A stretch of DNA of 64,000 nucleotides from contig NZ_JAUSQU010000001.1 of the NCBI RefSeq assembly GCF_030811455.1, positions 8,494,001-8,558,000 on the forward strand, read 5' to 3'. Below, piece by piece: positions 16,552 to 25,962 of the stretch (the first letter of the stretch is position 1; each line of letters opens with the position of its first letter). Made by a program: the position numbers and the translations under genes. The notes under the pieces are model-generated. The model made no database searches, was not told the DNA's origin, and worked only from the letters and a program-made list of their open reading frames with translations. Origin of the DNA: Streptosporangium lutulentum (GTDB lineage: Bacteria > Actinomycetota > Actinomycetes > Streptosporangiales > Streptosporangiaceae).

Positions 16552-18564
16552 TCATTTGGGGGAGTACCGGAGGACGACCTTCTCGAACTCCGCGGCGGGA
16601 CCGTCGGCGAGGACGCGCACGACCTCGCCGCGCAGGTCCAGCAGGACGACTTTCATGGTCTTGCCCTCGGTCACGGTGGCGAGGAGGTGCCGGTCGCCCA
16701 CCAAGCCGCCGAACCTCATTCCCTCACGGATCGGGACGGTCGCCTTGCGCGCCGCCGTGGAGGCGTCCCACAGGCACACGTCGCGGGTCCTGTCCGGGCA
16801 GAAGGTCGTGAAGACCGTTCCCAGCGGGGTGGATCGGGCGTCGTTCGCCGTCATCTCGCCCACCCCGGGAACCGTCCGCAGCACCGAGCCGTCCAGACGG
16901 TGGAAGCGGACCGATCCGTCGAGCCCGGCGTGCATGACCGAGTCCGGGTCCGGGCCCCAGGCGTACGGGGAGGGCGGGCCCTCGTCCGGCACCGGGGAGA
17001 CGCGCGCCGTACGCGAGGCCACGTCCACGATCACGAAGCCCTTGCTGCGCTGTTCCTCCCGCAGGCCCTCGTAGACGGTCAGCAGGATCCTCGTCCCGTT
17101 CCTGTCCCAGTGGGGGTCGAAGGTGTTCAGCGGGGCGTCGACGGTTCTGATCTGGACCTCCGCCCCTCCCGCCGGGTCCACCACCCGGATCAGGTCGAAC
17201 TCCCCGACGAGGAACTTGTTGTTCGGGTTGACGACGGCTCGCTCTCCTCCCGGGGCCGTGACGACGGTCATGATCCCTCCCACGAACCGGAACTCCGCGG
17301 AGCCGCTCCGTCGCAGGTAGGTGGGGCTGCCGTCGCTCTCGTCCCGCCGGTCCTCGTAGCTCGTCACCCACTCCGGGTCCGAGGGGTTCTCCCGCAGGGT
17401 GATCCTCGTGCCGGGGATCCGCAGATCGGTCGTCGAGGTGGCGGCCATCGGCCCGAGCGCCGCGAGCTCCGGGCCGCTCCCGGTCGAGGGGTCGCCCGTC
17501 GTCGAGGGACCGCCCGCCGTCGTGGGGACGCCCGTCGTCGAGGAGCCACCCGCCGTCGTGGGGACGCCCGTCGTCGCCACGCGCCCCGCGGGCACCGCGT
17601 CACGCTCGGCGCCCCTCGTCACGTAGATCGCAAGACCGGAGGCCAGCGCGAGCGCCAGCGCGGTGAGACCGGCGATCGTCAGGCGTCCCGGGTTCCGCCT
17701 CGCCGGAGGCGGGGTGACGGCCTGCTCGCGGCCCTCGTCCAGCAGCCGCTGCGGCGCCACCGGGTGGCCCAGCAGCCGCAGCAGCGCCGCCGTGGCCGTC
17801 GGCCGCGCCCGTGGATCCTTGGACAGGCACTCGCCGACCAGCTCGCGCAGCTCGTCGTCCAGCTCACCGAGCCGGGGCTCGGTGTTCATGATCCGGTGGA
17901 TCACCACCGGCAACGCGCCGTTCCCGAAGGGCGGTTGCCCCGTCGCCGCGCACACCACCGTCGACGCCCACGCGAACAGGTCGGCCGCCGGCCCTGCCTC
18001 CTGCCGGTCGAACTGCTCGGGCGCCATGTACGGCGGGGTGCCGGCGAGGTCGTCGGAGACCGTCGCCACGGCGTCCAGCGCCCGGGAGATGCCGAAGTCG
18101 ATCACCCGGGGGCCTTCGCGGGCGAGCAGCACGTTGGCGGGCTTGAAGTCGCGGTGCACGACGCCCGCCTGGTGGATGGCGGCCAGCGCGGTGAGGGTCC
18201 CGATCGCCAGCCTGCGCAGCTCGGCGCCGTGCAGCGGGCCGCGCTCGTCGATGGCCTTGGCGAGGCTGGGCCCGTCGACGTACTCGCTGACGATGTACGG
18301 CCTGCCGTCGATCTCACCGTGCTCCAGCACCTGCGCGGTGCAGAAGGCCTTCACCCGGCGGGCCAGCTCGATCTCCCGGTTGAATCCCGCCAGGGTCTGG
18401 TCCCCGGCACGGCCCTGGTCGAGCACCTTCAGCGCGACCCGCTTCCCGGGCGGGGACTCGGCCAGGTAGACCGTTCCCTGCCCGCCGCGGCCGAGCATGC
18501 CGAGGATCCTGTACGGCCCGATCCGAGCGGGATCGCCCGGAGCCGGCGGGGTGACTCCGATCAT
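16552..18564 (-). CDS. Ser/Thr protein kinase with extracellular beta-propeller-like domain
   Basis: 670 residues. The kinase domain (about 15-270) is complete: glycine loop GRGGQGTVYLA, K46 in VALKVLD, HRDFKPAN at 137-144, DFG at 156-158 and TPPYMAPEQ. A single membrane helix lies near 293-315. A Thr/Gly/Pro-rich linker with tandem TTGVPTTAGG units follows, and then a beta-rich region with strands such as GTRILLTVYEGL, suggesting a propeller sensor outside the cell. Its ATG overlaps the stop of the pseudokinase gene (TCAT at 18561-18564), so the two are translated in sequence. Signal and substrates are unknown. Confidence 0.88.
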   Translation of the reverse strand: MIGVTPPAPGDPARIGPYRILGMLGRGGQGTVYLAESPPGKRVALKVLDQGRAGDQTLAGFNREIELARRVKAFCTAQVLEHGEIDGRPYIVSEYVDGPSLAKAIDERGPLHGAELRRLAIGTLTALAAIHQAGVVHRDFKPANVLLAREGPRVIDFGISRALDAVATVSDDLAGTPPYMAPEQFDRQEAGPAADLFAWASTVVCAATGQPPFGNGALPVVIHRIMNTEPRLGELDDELRELVGECLSKDPRARPTATAALLRLLGHPVAPQRLLDEGREQAVTPPPARRNPGRLTIAGLTALALALASGLAIYVTRGAERDAVPAGRVATTGVPTTAGGSSTTGVPTTAGGPSTTGDPSTGSGPELAALGPMAATSTTDLRIPGTRITLRENPSDPEWVTSYEDRRDESDGSPTYLRRSGSAEFRFVGGIMTVVTAPGGERAVVNPNNKFLVGEFDLIRVVDPAGGAEVQIRTVDAPLNTFDPHWDRNGTRILLTVYEGLREEQRSKGFVIVDVASRTARVSPVPDEGPPSPYAWGPDPDSVMHAGLDGSVRFHRLDGSVLRTVPGVGEMTANDARSTPLGTVFTTFCPDRTRDVCLWDASTAARKATVPIREGMRFGGLVGDRHLLATVTEGKTMKVVLLDLRGEVVRVLADGPAAEFEKVVLRYSPK
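17478..17580 (-). repeat. Tandem repeat in the kinase linker
   Basis: Units built on GTCGTCGAGG and GCCGTCGTGGGGACG recur about three times and encode the TTGVPTTAGG-type linker of the kinase. Confidence 0.7.
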
Positions 18565-20495
18565 CGAGCCGCCGCGGTGAAGCTCAGGAAGGCGGTGGTG
18601 CCTTTCTTGAGGTCGGCGAGCACCCGGACGGACGCGCCGAAGAAGTCGATCACCTCGATCCGGGCGCCCTTTCCCTTGGGCCTCTGAACGAGCAGGTGCT
18701 GGTTGTTGAACCAGCCCATGAACAGGTCTTTGTCACCGACGGGGATGGTGTGACGCCGGTTTCCGGTCGTCGTGTCCCACGCGCACAGGGCGTCTCTCTT
18801 GGGACATGTCGTGATGAAGAGCGCGCCCGAGGGCGAGAACCAGCCGGTGTTGAGCGGCGGCTGACCGACCCAGTGCATCGTCCGGAAGATCTGCCCGTCC
18901 GGGCCGTAGAAGTCGACCCCGTAGCGCGTGCCGTCGTAGAACCCCCGCGCGACGGAGCCGTCCGGCGCGAACGTGAAGGGCATCGTGTGGTCGCCGATGG
19001 ATTCGGCGCGCACGTAGGTGGCCCTGCGCGCCGCCACGTCCACCACCACGAACCCCTCGATCTGCTCCTTGTCGGGCTGCGCCGCCGACAGCAGGACCTT
19101 GGAGCCGTCCTTGGACCACACGGGGGAGGTGCCCTGCAACGGCCGCTTGACGGTCGGCACGGTGAACGCCGTACCGGTCGCCAGTTCGTGGATCTTCAGA
19201 TGGTCGACGTCCGAGTCGGTGAACTTCGCGAACGGGTTCAGGGCCACCCTGTCGCCCTGGGGCGACAGGATCGCCTGCAGGGTGCTGTCCACCTGCTTGA
19301 AGGCGTCCGTGCCCTTCTCCCTGGCGAACGAGCCGAAGGGCACCTTCGCGTTCAGGTAGGCGCCCAGCTTGACCGGGTCCCCGGGATTCTCGTGCAGGGT
19401 GATGTCCGTTTCGGCGAGATCGATGTCCGTGGTGGCCTTCTCCACCTTCTCCCAGGGGGCCTCGGTGACGTTCGGGCTGAGCTGGGGCTGCGGGGTGAAG
19501 GCCGGGGCGAGCGCGCCCTGAGCGGTGACCGGAGGGGAGACCGGTGTCGCCAGGGCGGCCGTGCCCTTCGGCACGGTGAGGTAGACCGCGCTCCCGGAGA
19601 CCAGGGCGACGGCCATCGCGCCCGCGGCCAGCAGCAGCGGGCGGAGGCGCCGGGACGGGTGGGTGACCGGTCCGCCGGGCGAGAGATGGGCGACGGACGC
19701 CAGGTCGGAGGTCAGGAGCTCCCCGACCAGGCGGAGCAGGGCGTCGCTCGCGCTCGGACGCCGCGCGGGATCCTTGGCGAGGCAGACGGAGATCAGCCCG
19801 CGCAGGTCCTCGGGCAGCGCGTCGAGGTCGGGTTCGGCGTTGACGATCCGGTTGACCGTGCCCGACATCGACCCGGCGTCGAAGGGGGAGCGGCCGGAGG
19901 CGGCGAAGGCCATGGTCGCCCCCCAGGAGAACAGGTCTCCGGCGGGTTCGGGGGAGGCGCCCCTCAGTTTCTCGGGCGAGGTGTAGGCGGGGACGTCGAC
20001 CCTGCGGGTCGCGGTGGACGCGGTCGCCTCCAGTGCCCGCGCCATGCCGAGGTCGATCACCCTCGGTCCGTCGGGGCCGAGCAGCACGCTACCGGGGCGC
20101 AGGTCGCCGTGGACCGTACCCGCCTGGTGGAGGGCGACCAGCGCGGTCATCGTCCCGACGGCCAGCCGGTGCAGCGCCGCCGCCTCCAGGACGCCCCCGG
20201 AGGCCACCGTCTCCTCCAGCGTCGGGCCGTCGATGTACTCGCTGACGATGTACGGCCTGTCGCCGTCCACCCCGCTGTCCAGGACCTGGGCGGTGCAGAA
20301 GGCGGGTATCTCCCGCAGTGGTTCCATCGCCTCCCGGAACCGGTCGAGATCCACGTCCGCGGGCAGCAGCCGCACGACCACCCGGTCTCCCGAGGGGGCG
20401 TCGGCGAGGTAGACGTCCTCGCCCAGCCGTCCTGTGACCTCGTATTCGTTCACCCGCTCAGGGTCGCCCGCCCGCACGGGATCGATGTCCGGCAT
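18561..20495 (-). CDS. Predicted pseudokinase with membrane helix and propeller-like domain
   Basis: A 644-residue paralogue of the downstream kinase with the same domain order. Key kinase residues are changed: the glycine loop is shortened (GRLGEDVYLAD), the strand-3 lysine is arginine (VVVRLL, R42), HRD is HGD (129-131), the following Lys and Asn are Arg and Ser (DLRPGSVLL), and DFG is DLG (148-150). A membrane helix lies near 290-312. Such changes usually abolish or greatly reduce phosphotransfer, so the protein probably works as a sensor or partner of the kinase it is coupled to. That link is inferred from gene overlap and the shared ectodomain type. Confidence 0.85.
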   Translation of the reverse strand: MPDIDPVRAGDPERVNEYEVTGRLGEDVYLADAPSGDRVVVRLLPADVDLDRFREAMEPLREIPAFCTAQVLDSGVDGDRPYIVSEYIDGPTLEETVASGGVLEAAALHRLAVGTMTALVALHQAGTVHGDLRPGSVLLGPDGPRVIDLGMARALEATASTATRRVDVPAYTSPEKLRGASPEPAGDLFSWGATMAFAASGRSPFDAGSMSGTVNRIVNAEPDLDALPEDLRGLISVCLAKDPARRPSASDALLRLVGELLTSDLASVAHLSPGGPVTHPSRRLRPLLLAAGAMAVALVSGSAVYLTVPKGTAALATPVSPPVTAQGALAPAFTPQPQLSPNVTEAPWEKVEKATTDIDLAETDITLHENPGDPVKLGAYLNAKVPFGSFAREKGTDAFKQVDSTLQAILSPQGDRVALNPFAKFTDSDVDHLKIHELATGTAFTVPTVKRPLQGTSPVWSKDGSKVLLSAAQPDKEQIEGFVVVDVAARRATYVRAESIGDHTMPFTFAPDGSVARGFYDGTRYGVDFYGPDGQIFRTMHWVGQPPLNTGWFSPSGALFITTCPKRDALCAWDTTTGNRRHTIPVGDKDLFMGWFNNQHLLVQRPKGKGARIEVIDFFGASVRVLADLKKGTTAFLSFTAAAR

Positions 20496-20742
20496 AGAGA
20501 GGCTTCCTCTCAGAGGAGTCCATTCGAGATCACTAATTATGGTGATTCAGTCCTGCAAAGTGGAGAACCCAGCGGAAAAGATCCGTGTAAGAAGGTGGAT
20601 TTCAGAGGGGCCGGTCGCGCTCCGGGCGCCGATCACGGAGCCCCGCGGAACGCGGTCACCAGGTGTTTCGCGGGGGCCGCTCGGGAGAACGTCCACGCGA
20701 ATCGGCGGAACCGCGAGCGGCGTGTGCCTTTTGTGATCCACG
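20496..20742. promoter_or_regulatory. Divergent promoter region of the kinase genes
   Basis: 247 bases, A/T-richer than the flanks around 20525-20600, between the pseudokinase operon (minus) and the WD40 kinase (plus). It has a short inverted ATCAC/GTGAT pair around a TAATTATG core near 20528. No ribosome site precedes the plus-strand start, which suggests a leaderless message. Confidence 0.4.
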
Positions 20743-22785
20743 ATGTTTATCGTGCCTATGGTGAGCGAGGCGGGTGGCGAACTCATCGGCGGGCGATACC
20801 GGTTGGTCGAGCCGGTCGGGGGCGGCGGTATGGGCCGGGTCTGGCGGGGTCGCGACGAACTGCTGGATCGCGAGGTGGCGGTCAAGGAGATCGTGTTCCC
20901 GGCCGGTATGGACGCCGCCGAGCGGGAGGTGTCGGGCAGACGGGCGATGCGTGAGGCGCGCTCGGCGGCCCGGCTGAATCATCCGGGCATCGTCACGGTC
21001 TATGACGTGATCACTCGTGAGGGTGTCCCGATGATCGTGATGGAGTTCGTGCGGGGCCGGTCGTTGCAACAGGAGATCGCCGGCCGGGGGCGGCTGGCGC
21101 CGGGTGAGGTGGCGCGGATCGGCGCGTTGATGGTGGAGGCGCTGGGGGAGGCGCACGCGGCCGGGATCGTGCATCGTGATCTGAAGCCGGCCAATGTGCT
21201 GCTGGCCGGTGGCCGGGTGGTGATCACCGATTTCGGGATCGCCAGCCTGGCGGGGGACGCGGCGTTGACGGCGTCGGGGATGTTGCTGGGGACGCCGGCG
21301 TTCATGGCGCCGGAGCAGGCGCACGGGGTGCCGGTGAGCGCGGCGTGTGATCTGTGGTCGCTGGGGGCGACGTTGTACGCCGCGGTGGAGGGGCGTCCGC
21401 CGTACACGGGGACGAATGTGATGGCGGTCTTGTCGGCGTTGCTGAGTCAGGAGCCGGCGCCGCCGGTGCATGCGGGGCCCTTGGCCTCGGTGCTGGCAGG
21501 GTTGTTGCGCAAGGATCCCGCCGAGTGGCTCACCGGTGCTCAGACCGCCCAGGCCCTCGCGGCCCTCACCCACCTGTCGTATCCGGTGCCCCCGCCGCAG
21601 CCCCCGGGTGGCCCCGGGGCGTCCGGCCCGGCCGGGCGACCTGGGAACGGCGAGATCGAGGCGCCCGGCCGCGGCCACATGACCGCTCCCGTCGTCGCCG
21701 CGGCGACGCCGGCCCTCGTGGACCGGTCACCGACCCGGCGCCGGGTCCTGCTCCTGGCCGGGCTCGGCGCACTCACCGCCGTCGGGGTGCCGACCGCGAT
21801 CGTCCTCACCCGCGACGCCGACTCCACCCGGGGCGCCGCCCGCACCCCCGGCCCCACACCGAGTGCCCCTCTCAGCCCCACGCCGCTCGCCACCGCCACT
21901 CCCGCGCCGCTCGCCACCATGACCCGTCACACCGCCGACGTCTGGTCGGTGGCCTTCAGCCCGGACGGCAGGCTCCTCGCCACCGGGAGCGACGACAACA
22001 CGGTCCGGTTGTGGGACGTGGCCGGCCGCGAAAGCCTCGCCACCCTCACCGGTCACGACGACGCCGTCTACTCGGTGGCCTTCAGCCCCGACGGGACCCT
22101 CCTCGTCACCGGAGGCCGCGAGGCCGGCACGGTGCGGTTGTGGGACGTGGCCGCTCGCAAACGCGTCGCCACCCTCACCGGCGACGCCGGCTCGATCTTC
22201 TCGTTGGCCTTCAGCCCCGACGGGGCGACCCTCGCCACCGCCAACTCCGACGAAACGGTGGAGTTGTGGGACGTGGCCGGCCGCAAAAGTCTCGCCACCC
22301 TCACCGGCCACACCGAGAACGTCTTCTCGGTGGCCTTCAGTCCCGACGGCAAGACCCTCGCGACCAGTGGCGAGGACAAGACGGTGCGGTTGTGGGACGT
22401 GGCCGCACGCAAACGCGTCGCCACCCTCACCGGCCACACCGACAACGTCTACTCGGTGGCCTTCAGCCCCGACGGCAAGACCCTCGCCACCGGCAGCTGG
22501 GACGACACGGTGCGGTTGTGGGACGTGGCCGGCCGGAAGACCGTCGCCACCCTCACCGGCCACGACGACGCCGTCTACATGGTGGCCTTCAGCTCGGACG
22601 GCAAGCTCCTCGCCACCGGCAGCGGCGACAACACGGCGCGGTTATGGGACGTGGCCGGTCGCAAGACCGTCGCCGTCCTCACCGGCCACACGGAAGACGT
22701 CCTCTCGGTGGCCCTCAACCCGGACGGCGGGATCCTCGCCACCGGCGGCGAGGACAAGTCGGTGAGGTTCTGGCCGACCGGCTGA
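20743..22785 (+). CDS. Ser/Thr protein kinase with seven WD40 repeats
   Basis: 680 residues. The kinase domain is complete: GGGGMGRVWRG, K48 in VAVKEI, HRDLKPAN from 144, DFG at 163-165 and GTPAFMAPEQ. A Pro-rich juxtamembrane part leads to one helix near residues 328-348 (LLLAGLGALTAVGVP). From about residue 390 to the end are seven WD40 units (AFSPDGKTLATG, VRLWDVAG), which should close into a propeller outside the membrane and bind protein partners or ligands. The start may be ATG 20743 or ATG 20758; neither has a ribosome site. It stands divergent to the pseudokinase/kinase operon. Confidence 0.9.
   Translation: MFIVPMVSEAGGELIGGRYRLVEPVGGGGMGRVWRGRDELLDREVAVKEIVFPAGMDAAEREVSGRRAMREARSAARLNHPGIVTVYDVITREGVPMIVMEFVRGRSLQQEIAGRGRLAPGEVARIGALMVEALGEAHAAGIVHRDLKPANVLLAGGRVVITDFGIASLAGDAALTASGMLLGTPAFMAPEQAHGVPVSAACDLWSLGATLYAAVEGRPPYTGTNVMAVLSALLSQEPAPPVHAGPLASVLAGLLRKDPAEWLTGAQTAQALAALTHLSYPVPPPQPPGGPGASGPAGRPGNGEIEAPGRGHMTAPVVAAATPALVDRSPTRRRVLLLAGLGALTAVGVPTAIVLTRDADSTRGAARTPGPTPSAPLSPTPLATATPAPLATMTRHTADVWSVAFSPDGRLLATGSDDNTVRLWDVAGRESLATLTGHDDAVYSVAFSPDGTLLVTGGREAGTVRLWDVAARKRVATLTGDAGSIFSLAFSPDGATLATANSDETVELWDVAGRKSLATLTGHTENVFSVAFSPDGKTLATSGEDKTVRLWDVAARKRVATLTGHTDNVYSVAFSPDGKTLATGSWDDTVRLWDVAGRKTVATLTGHDDAVYMVAFSSDGKLLATGSGDNTARLWDVAGRKTVAVLTGHTEDVLSVALNPDGGILATGGEDKSVRFWPTG
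21913..22785 (+). repeat. Seven tandem WD40-coding repeats
   Basis: Units of about 126 bases are very similar at DNA level (GGTGGCCTTCAGCCCCGACGG and TGTGGGACGTGGCC recur), as expected from recent duplication or gene conversion. Confidence 0.85.
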
Positions 22786-23002
22786 GCCGGCCGTTCGGGG
22801 ACAAGATGAGCGCCGAGCGGGTCCGGGGTTAAAGCGGAACCAATGATATGACCGCGGAGAATCACCGAGTCCGGGCCGGTGCCGGGTCTGTCGTGACATC
22901 GGCGGTTAACGCTGCTTACCATCGCGATTCGGCACCAGATGCTGTCACCGTCCGGGTGAGGCGCACGAGGTGCCCGTGAGATGGCCGTGGAGGCATTCCA
23001 CC

Positions 23003-23404
23003 GTGTCAGTCGAACTGAACCACACCATCGTCAGGGCCCGTGACAGGCAGGTCTCCGCCGAGTTCACGGCCTCCATCCTGGGTCTGGAGGTCGGAGCGCC
23101 CTTCGGCCCGTTCCTTCCCGTGGTGACCGCCAACGGCGTCACCCTGGACTTCGCGAACAGCGATCCGGACGAGATCGTCCCGCAGCACTACGCGTTCCTG
23201 GTGTCCGAGGAGGACTTCGACGCGATCTTCCAGCGGATCCAGGAGGCCCAGCTCACCTACTACGCCGATCCGGCCCGCAGCCGCCCAGGACAGATCAACC
23301 GGCGCGACGGCGGCCGCGGCGCCTACTTCGAGGATCCGGACGGCCACTTCCTGGAGATCCTCACCCGCCCCTACGGCAGCGGCGGACCGGAGTCGTCCGA
23401 GTAA
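23003..23404 (+). CDS. VOC (glyoxalase-like) family protein
   Basis: A 133-residue protein of the vicinal-oxygen-chelate fold: an early LNHTIVRARDR strand, QHYAFLVSEEDFDAIF in the middle and RGAYFEDPDGHFLEILTRPY at the end, the last being a typical metal-binding C-terminal half with H and E. Reaction unknown; relatives include dioxygenase- and lyase-like proteins. GTG 23003 is chosen because GGAGG lies nine bases upstream; an earlier in-frame start at 22970 gives an unconserved extension. Confidence 0.8.
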   Translation: MSVELNHTIVRARDRQVSAEFTASILGLEVGAPFGPFLPVVTANGVTLDFANSDPDEIVPQHYAFLVSEEDFDAIFQRIQEAQLTYYADPARSRPGQINRRDGGRGAYFEDPDGHFLEILTRPYGSGGPESSE

Positions 23405-23603
23405 GGCGGGCCGTCTCCGGCGAACGAGCGCCGTATCCCGAATCGAGCGCGGTACGGCGTGCCGGGCTGTCCGTCTTCATGATCCACCGATTATCGATGT
23501 TCCATTTCGCCCCAATCGCCCCTCCCGTTATGATCAAGAAACCCCCGTTCTCACAGAGGCCCGCAGCCGCCGTGAGGACGTAATGATCAGCGGAAGGAAA
23601 CGC

Positions 23604-24020
23604 ATGCGCTCTCGCGGCACACTCGCAATCCTGGCCGGCACGATGATGTTCTCCACCTGGCTCGTCGGCGGTGCGGCCCCGGCCGGCGCGGCCGGTCCAT
23701 GTGGAAGCGGCTACAACCTCGTCGGCTCCTACCCCATCCCCGCGAGCGGTGCGAAGACCGGCACCATCAACGTCTACTACAACTCCGGCTCGGGAAAGAA
23801 CTGCGCCATCGCCAAGGGCACCGGCTCCAACTACGGCAAGAAGAACTACAAGGTGGTGGGCATCTCCGTCTCCGGCGCCGGTAGGTGGACCGGCTACGAC
23901 AGCGGCCTGTTCTCGTACTACGCGGGCCCGGTGTACGTCTCGGCCCGGAACAAGTGCATCGACGTCCTCGGAGGAGTCGGCTCTCCCCAGCGCGTGGTGC
24001 GCAAGGTTCACTGCGGCTGA
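23604..24020 (+). CDS. Small secreted protein, SapA (spore-associated)-like
   Basis: A 138-residue protein with a clear signal peptide (LAILAGTMMFSTWLVGG, cleavage near PAGAA). The mature part is small, Gly/Tyr-rich and has four cysteines (GPCGSGYNLV, KNCAIA, NKCIDVLGG, VHCG), which could form two disulfides. This pattern resembles Streptomyces spore-associated protein A and its relatives, which are secreted and of unknown biochemical role. ATG 23604 is preferred because GGAAGG precedes it; ATG 23583 is also in frame. Confidence 0.72.
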   Translation: MRSRGTLAILAGTMMFSTWLVGGAAPAGAAGPCGSGYNLVGSYPIPASGAKTGTINVYYNSGSGKNCAIAKGTGSNYGKKNYKVVGISVSGAGRWTGYDSGLFSYYAGPVYVSARNKCIDVLGGVGSPQRVVRKVHCG

Positions 24021-24126
24021 GGAATCTCACAGGTGAGGCCGTTTCCGTCCGCGCGTGAAGGCGGGCGGGAACGGCCCGGCCACCGAGACGTTCTCCGGCC
24101 CGGTGGATCCCCGTGACTCTCGCCGC

Positions 24127-25830
24127 CTATGTTTCCCGGGGGAGCCCCAGCAGGTCGGCGGTGATCTGCCTGATGACGACGCGCTGGATCTTGCCGGTGG
24201 CCGTCTTGGGCAACTCGTCGAGCACCAGCACCTCGCGCGGGCGTTTGAAGGGGGCCAGTCCCGCGCGGCAGAACGCGATCAGCTCGCCGGTGTCCACCCG
24301 CCGTCCGGCGGCGGGGACGACGCAGGCGACGGGTTTCTCCAGGCCGTCCCCGTCGATGTAGGCGACCACCGCGCACTCGGCGACCGACTCGTGCTGGAGG
24401 AGCCGGGCCTCGACCTCCATCGGCGACACCCAGATGCCGCCCGCTTTGATCATGTCGTTGGAACGGCCGAGGCAGGTGTAGAAGCCGTCGCCGGAGCGGG
24501 TGTAGGTATCGCCGGTGCGCAGCCACTCACCCTGGAAGACCTGCCGGGTGGTCGCGGTGCGGCACCAGTAGCCGGTGGCGATGGAGTCGCCCCGGACGTA
24601 CAGGTTGCCCGGCTCGTCGTCCTTGACCGGGGAGCCCTCCTCGTCCAGCAACCTGGCCTCGTAGCCCGGCACGACCGTGCCCGAGGTGCCCGGCCGTACC
24701 TCTCCCGGCCGGTTGGAGATGAAGATGTGCAGGGCCTCGGTGGAACCGAGACCGTCGATGACGTCCACGCCGTGGCGGGCGGTGAACCTGCGGTGGATCT
24801 CCGCGGGGAGGGCCTCGCCCGCGGAGACGGCCAGCCGTACGGAGGCGAAGGACTCGGCGGGCACGTCGGCGGCGAGCAGCGCGGCGAAGAACGTCGGCCC
24901 GGCGAAGAACAGCGTCGGCCGGTCCTCGGCCAGCCGCGCCGCGACGCCGGCCGGGGTGGCGCGCGCCGGATCCAGGATCGTGGTCGCCCCCGCGGACAGG
25001 GGGAAGAACACCGAGTTGCCGATGCCGTAGGCGAAGAACAGCCGGGCCACGGAGAAACACCGGTCGTCGGCCGTGATGCCCAGGACCTGGCCGCCGTAGG
25101 TCTCGCAGACGCTCCGGATGCCACGGTGCCGGTGCATGGCCGCCTTCGGCGTTCCGGTCGTGCCCGAGGTGTACAGCCACAGCGCGGGCGAGTCCGCCCA
25201 GGTCCCGTACGGCTCCGCCGGACCGGCCAGGCGGCCCTCGGCCAGGACGTCGGCCCAGGCCCGCACGTCGGTGCCGTCCTCGGTCTCGGCCGACAGGGCT
25301 CGCAGGGCGGTGCCGTCCTCCGCCTTGGTCAGCAGGACGTCGGCCACGAGGAGGGCCTCCTCCGCCGGCGGCAGGACGCGCCCGCCGGTGCCGTCCTCCG
25401 TCCTGGACGGCAGGTCACCGGTGATGATGAGGGTTTCGGCCTCGGGAGCGAGGGCGATCGCCTCTTTGACGGCCGTCTCGAACTCCGGCGTCGCCACCAC
25501 CACGCGGGCCCGGGCGTCGCGCAGGAGGGCGTCGAGTTCGGCGCCGTTGTACATGGTGGACACCGGCACGGCCACCGCGCCCATCCGCATGACGGCGAGG
25601 ATGGTGACGAGGGTCTCCGGCCGGTCGGACATGACGAGGAAGACGCGCTCCTCGGGTCTGACCCCGGCGGCGCCCAGACCGGACGCGAACTCCGCGACCT
25701 GTGCGGCGAGCTCGGCGTAGGTGAGTGTTCCCGCGGGGCCCGTGACGGCGATCCGCTCGCCACGGCCGGCCTCGACCTGGCGATCCACGAGATAGACGCT
25801 GGCGTTGAACGACTCGGGTGCACCGGACAT
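24127..25830 (-). CDS. Benzoate-CoA ligase
   Basis: A 567-residue AMP-forming acyl-CoA synthetase of the benzoate-CoA ligase family. It would activate benzoate with ATP and CoA, the first step of the aerobic benzoyl-CoA (box) pathway. Seen: P-loop TSGTTGTPK at 221-229, the A4-A5 region with DGLGSTEALHIFISNRPG, the GDTYTRSGDGFY hinge and the catalytic lysine in KTATGKIQR near the end. Unusual: about 60 residues between 141 and 200 hold three EDGT units and look inserted. ATG 25830 is chosen (GGGGAC upstream); ATG 25842 is possible. It is divergent from paaX-like and on the same strand as boxBC, although paaX-like lies between them. Confidence 0.88.
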   Translation of the reverse strand: MSGAPESFNASVYLVDRQVEAGRGERIAVTGPAGTLTYAELAAQVAEFASGLGAAGVRPEERVFLVMSDRPETLVTILAVMRMGAVAVPVSTMYNGAELDALLRDARARVVVATPEFETAVKEAIALAPEAETLIITGDLPSRTEDGTGGRVLPPAEEALLVADVLLTKAEDGTALRALSAETEDGTDVRAWADVLAEGRLAGPAEPYGTWADSPALWLYTSGTTGTPKAAMHRHRGIRSVCETYGGQVLGITADDRCFSVARLFFAYGIGNSVFFPLSAGATTILDPARATPAGVAARLAEDRPTLFFAGPTFFAALLAADVPAESFASVRLAVSAGEALPAEIHRRFTARHGVDVIDGLGSTEALHIFISNRPGEVRPGTSGTVVPGYEARLLDEEGSPVKDDEPGNLYVRGDSIATGYWCRTATTRQVFQGEWLRTGDTYTRSGDGFYTCLGRSNDMIKAGGIWVSPMEVEARLLQHESVAECAVVAYIDGDGLEKPVACVVPAAGRRVDTGELIAFCRAGLAPFKRPREVLVLDELPKTATGKIQRVVIRQITADLLGLPRET

Positions 25831-25868
25831 GGTCGTCCCCATCTGTCGACGGAACCTCGTAGGCAAAT

Positions 25869-25896
25869 CTTCTACATAGAAATAATGTGCCGTCAA
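25869..25896 (-). promoter_or_regulatory. Candidate promoter of benzoate-CoA ligase
   Basis: On the minus strand TTGACG (25896-25891) is followed after 16 bases by TAGAAG (25874-25869), matching a housekeeping sigma promoter, 39 bases before the start. The surrounding A/T-rich stretch is the likely PaaX-type control site. Confidence 0.45.
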
Positions 25897-25962
25897 TAAC
25901 TTGTAGCATTGGTGTGCTGGAATATCGTCCGGTGGTTTTTCGAGAGGGGAGACCCGCCGTCC

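Noticed and set aside
16687..20954. Two very long plus-strand frames across the kinase operon
   Set aside because: Antisense shadows of two kinase genes with recognisable motifs on the minus strand.
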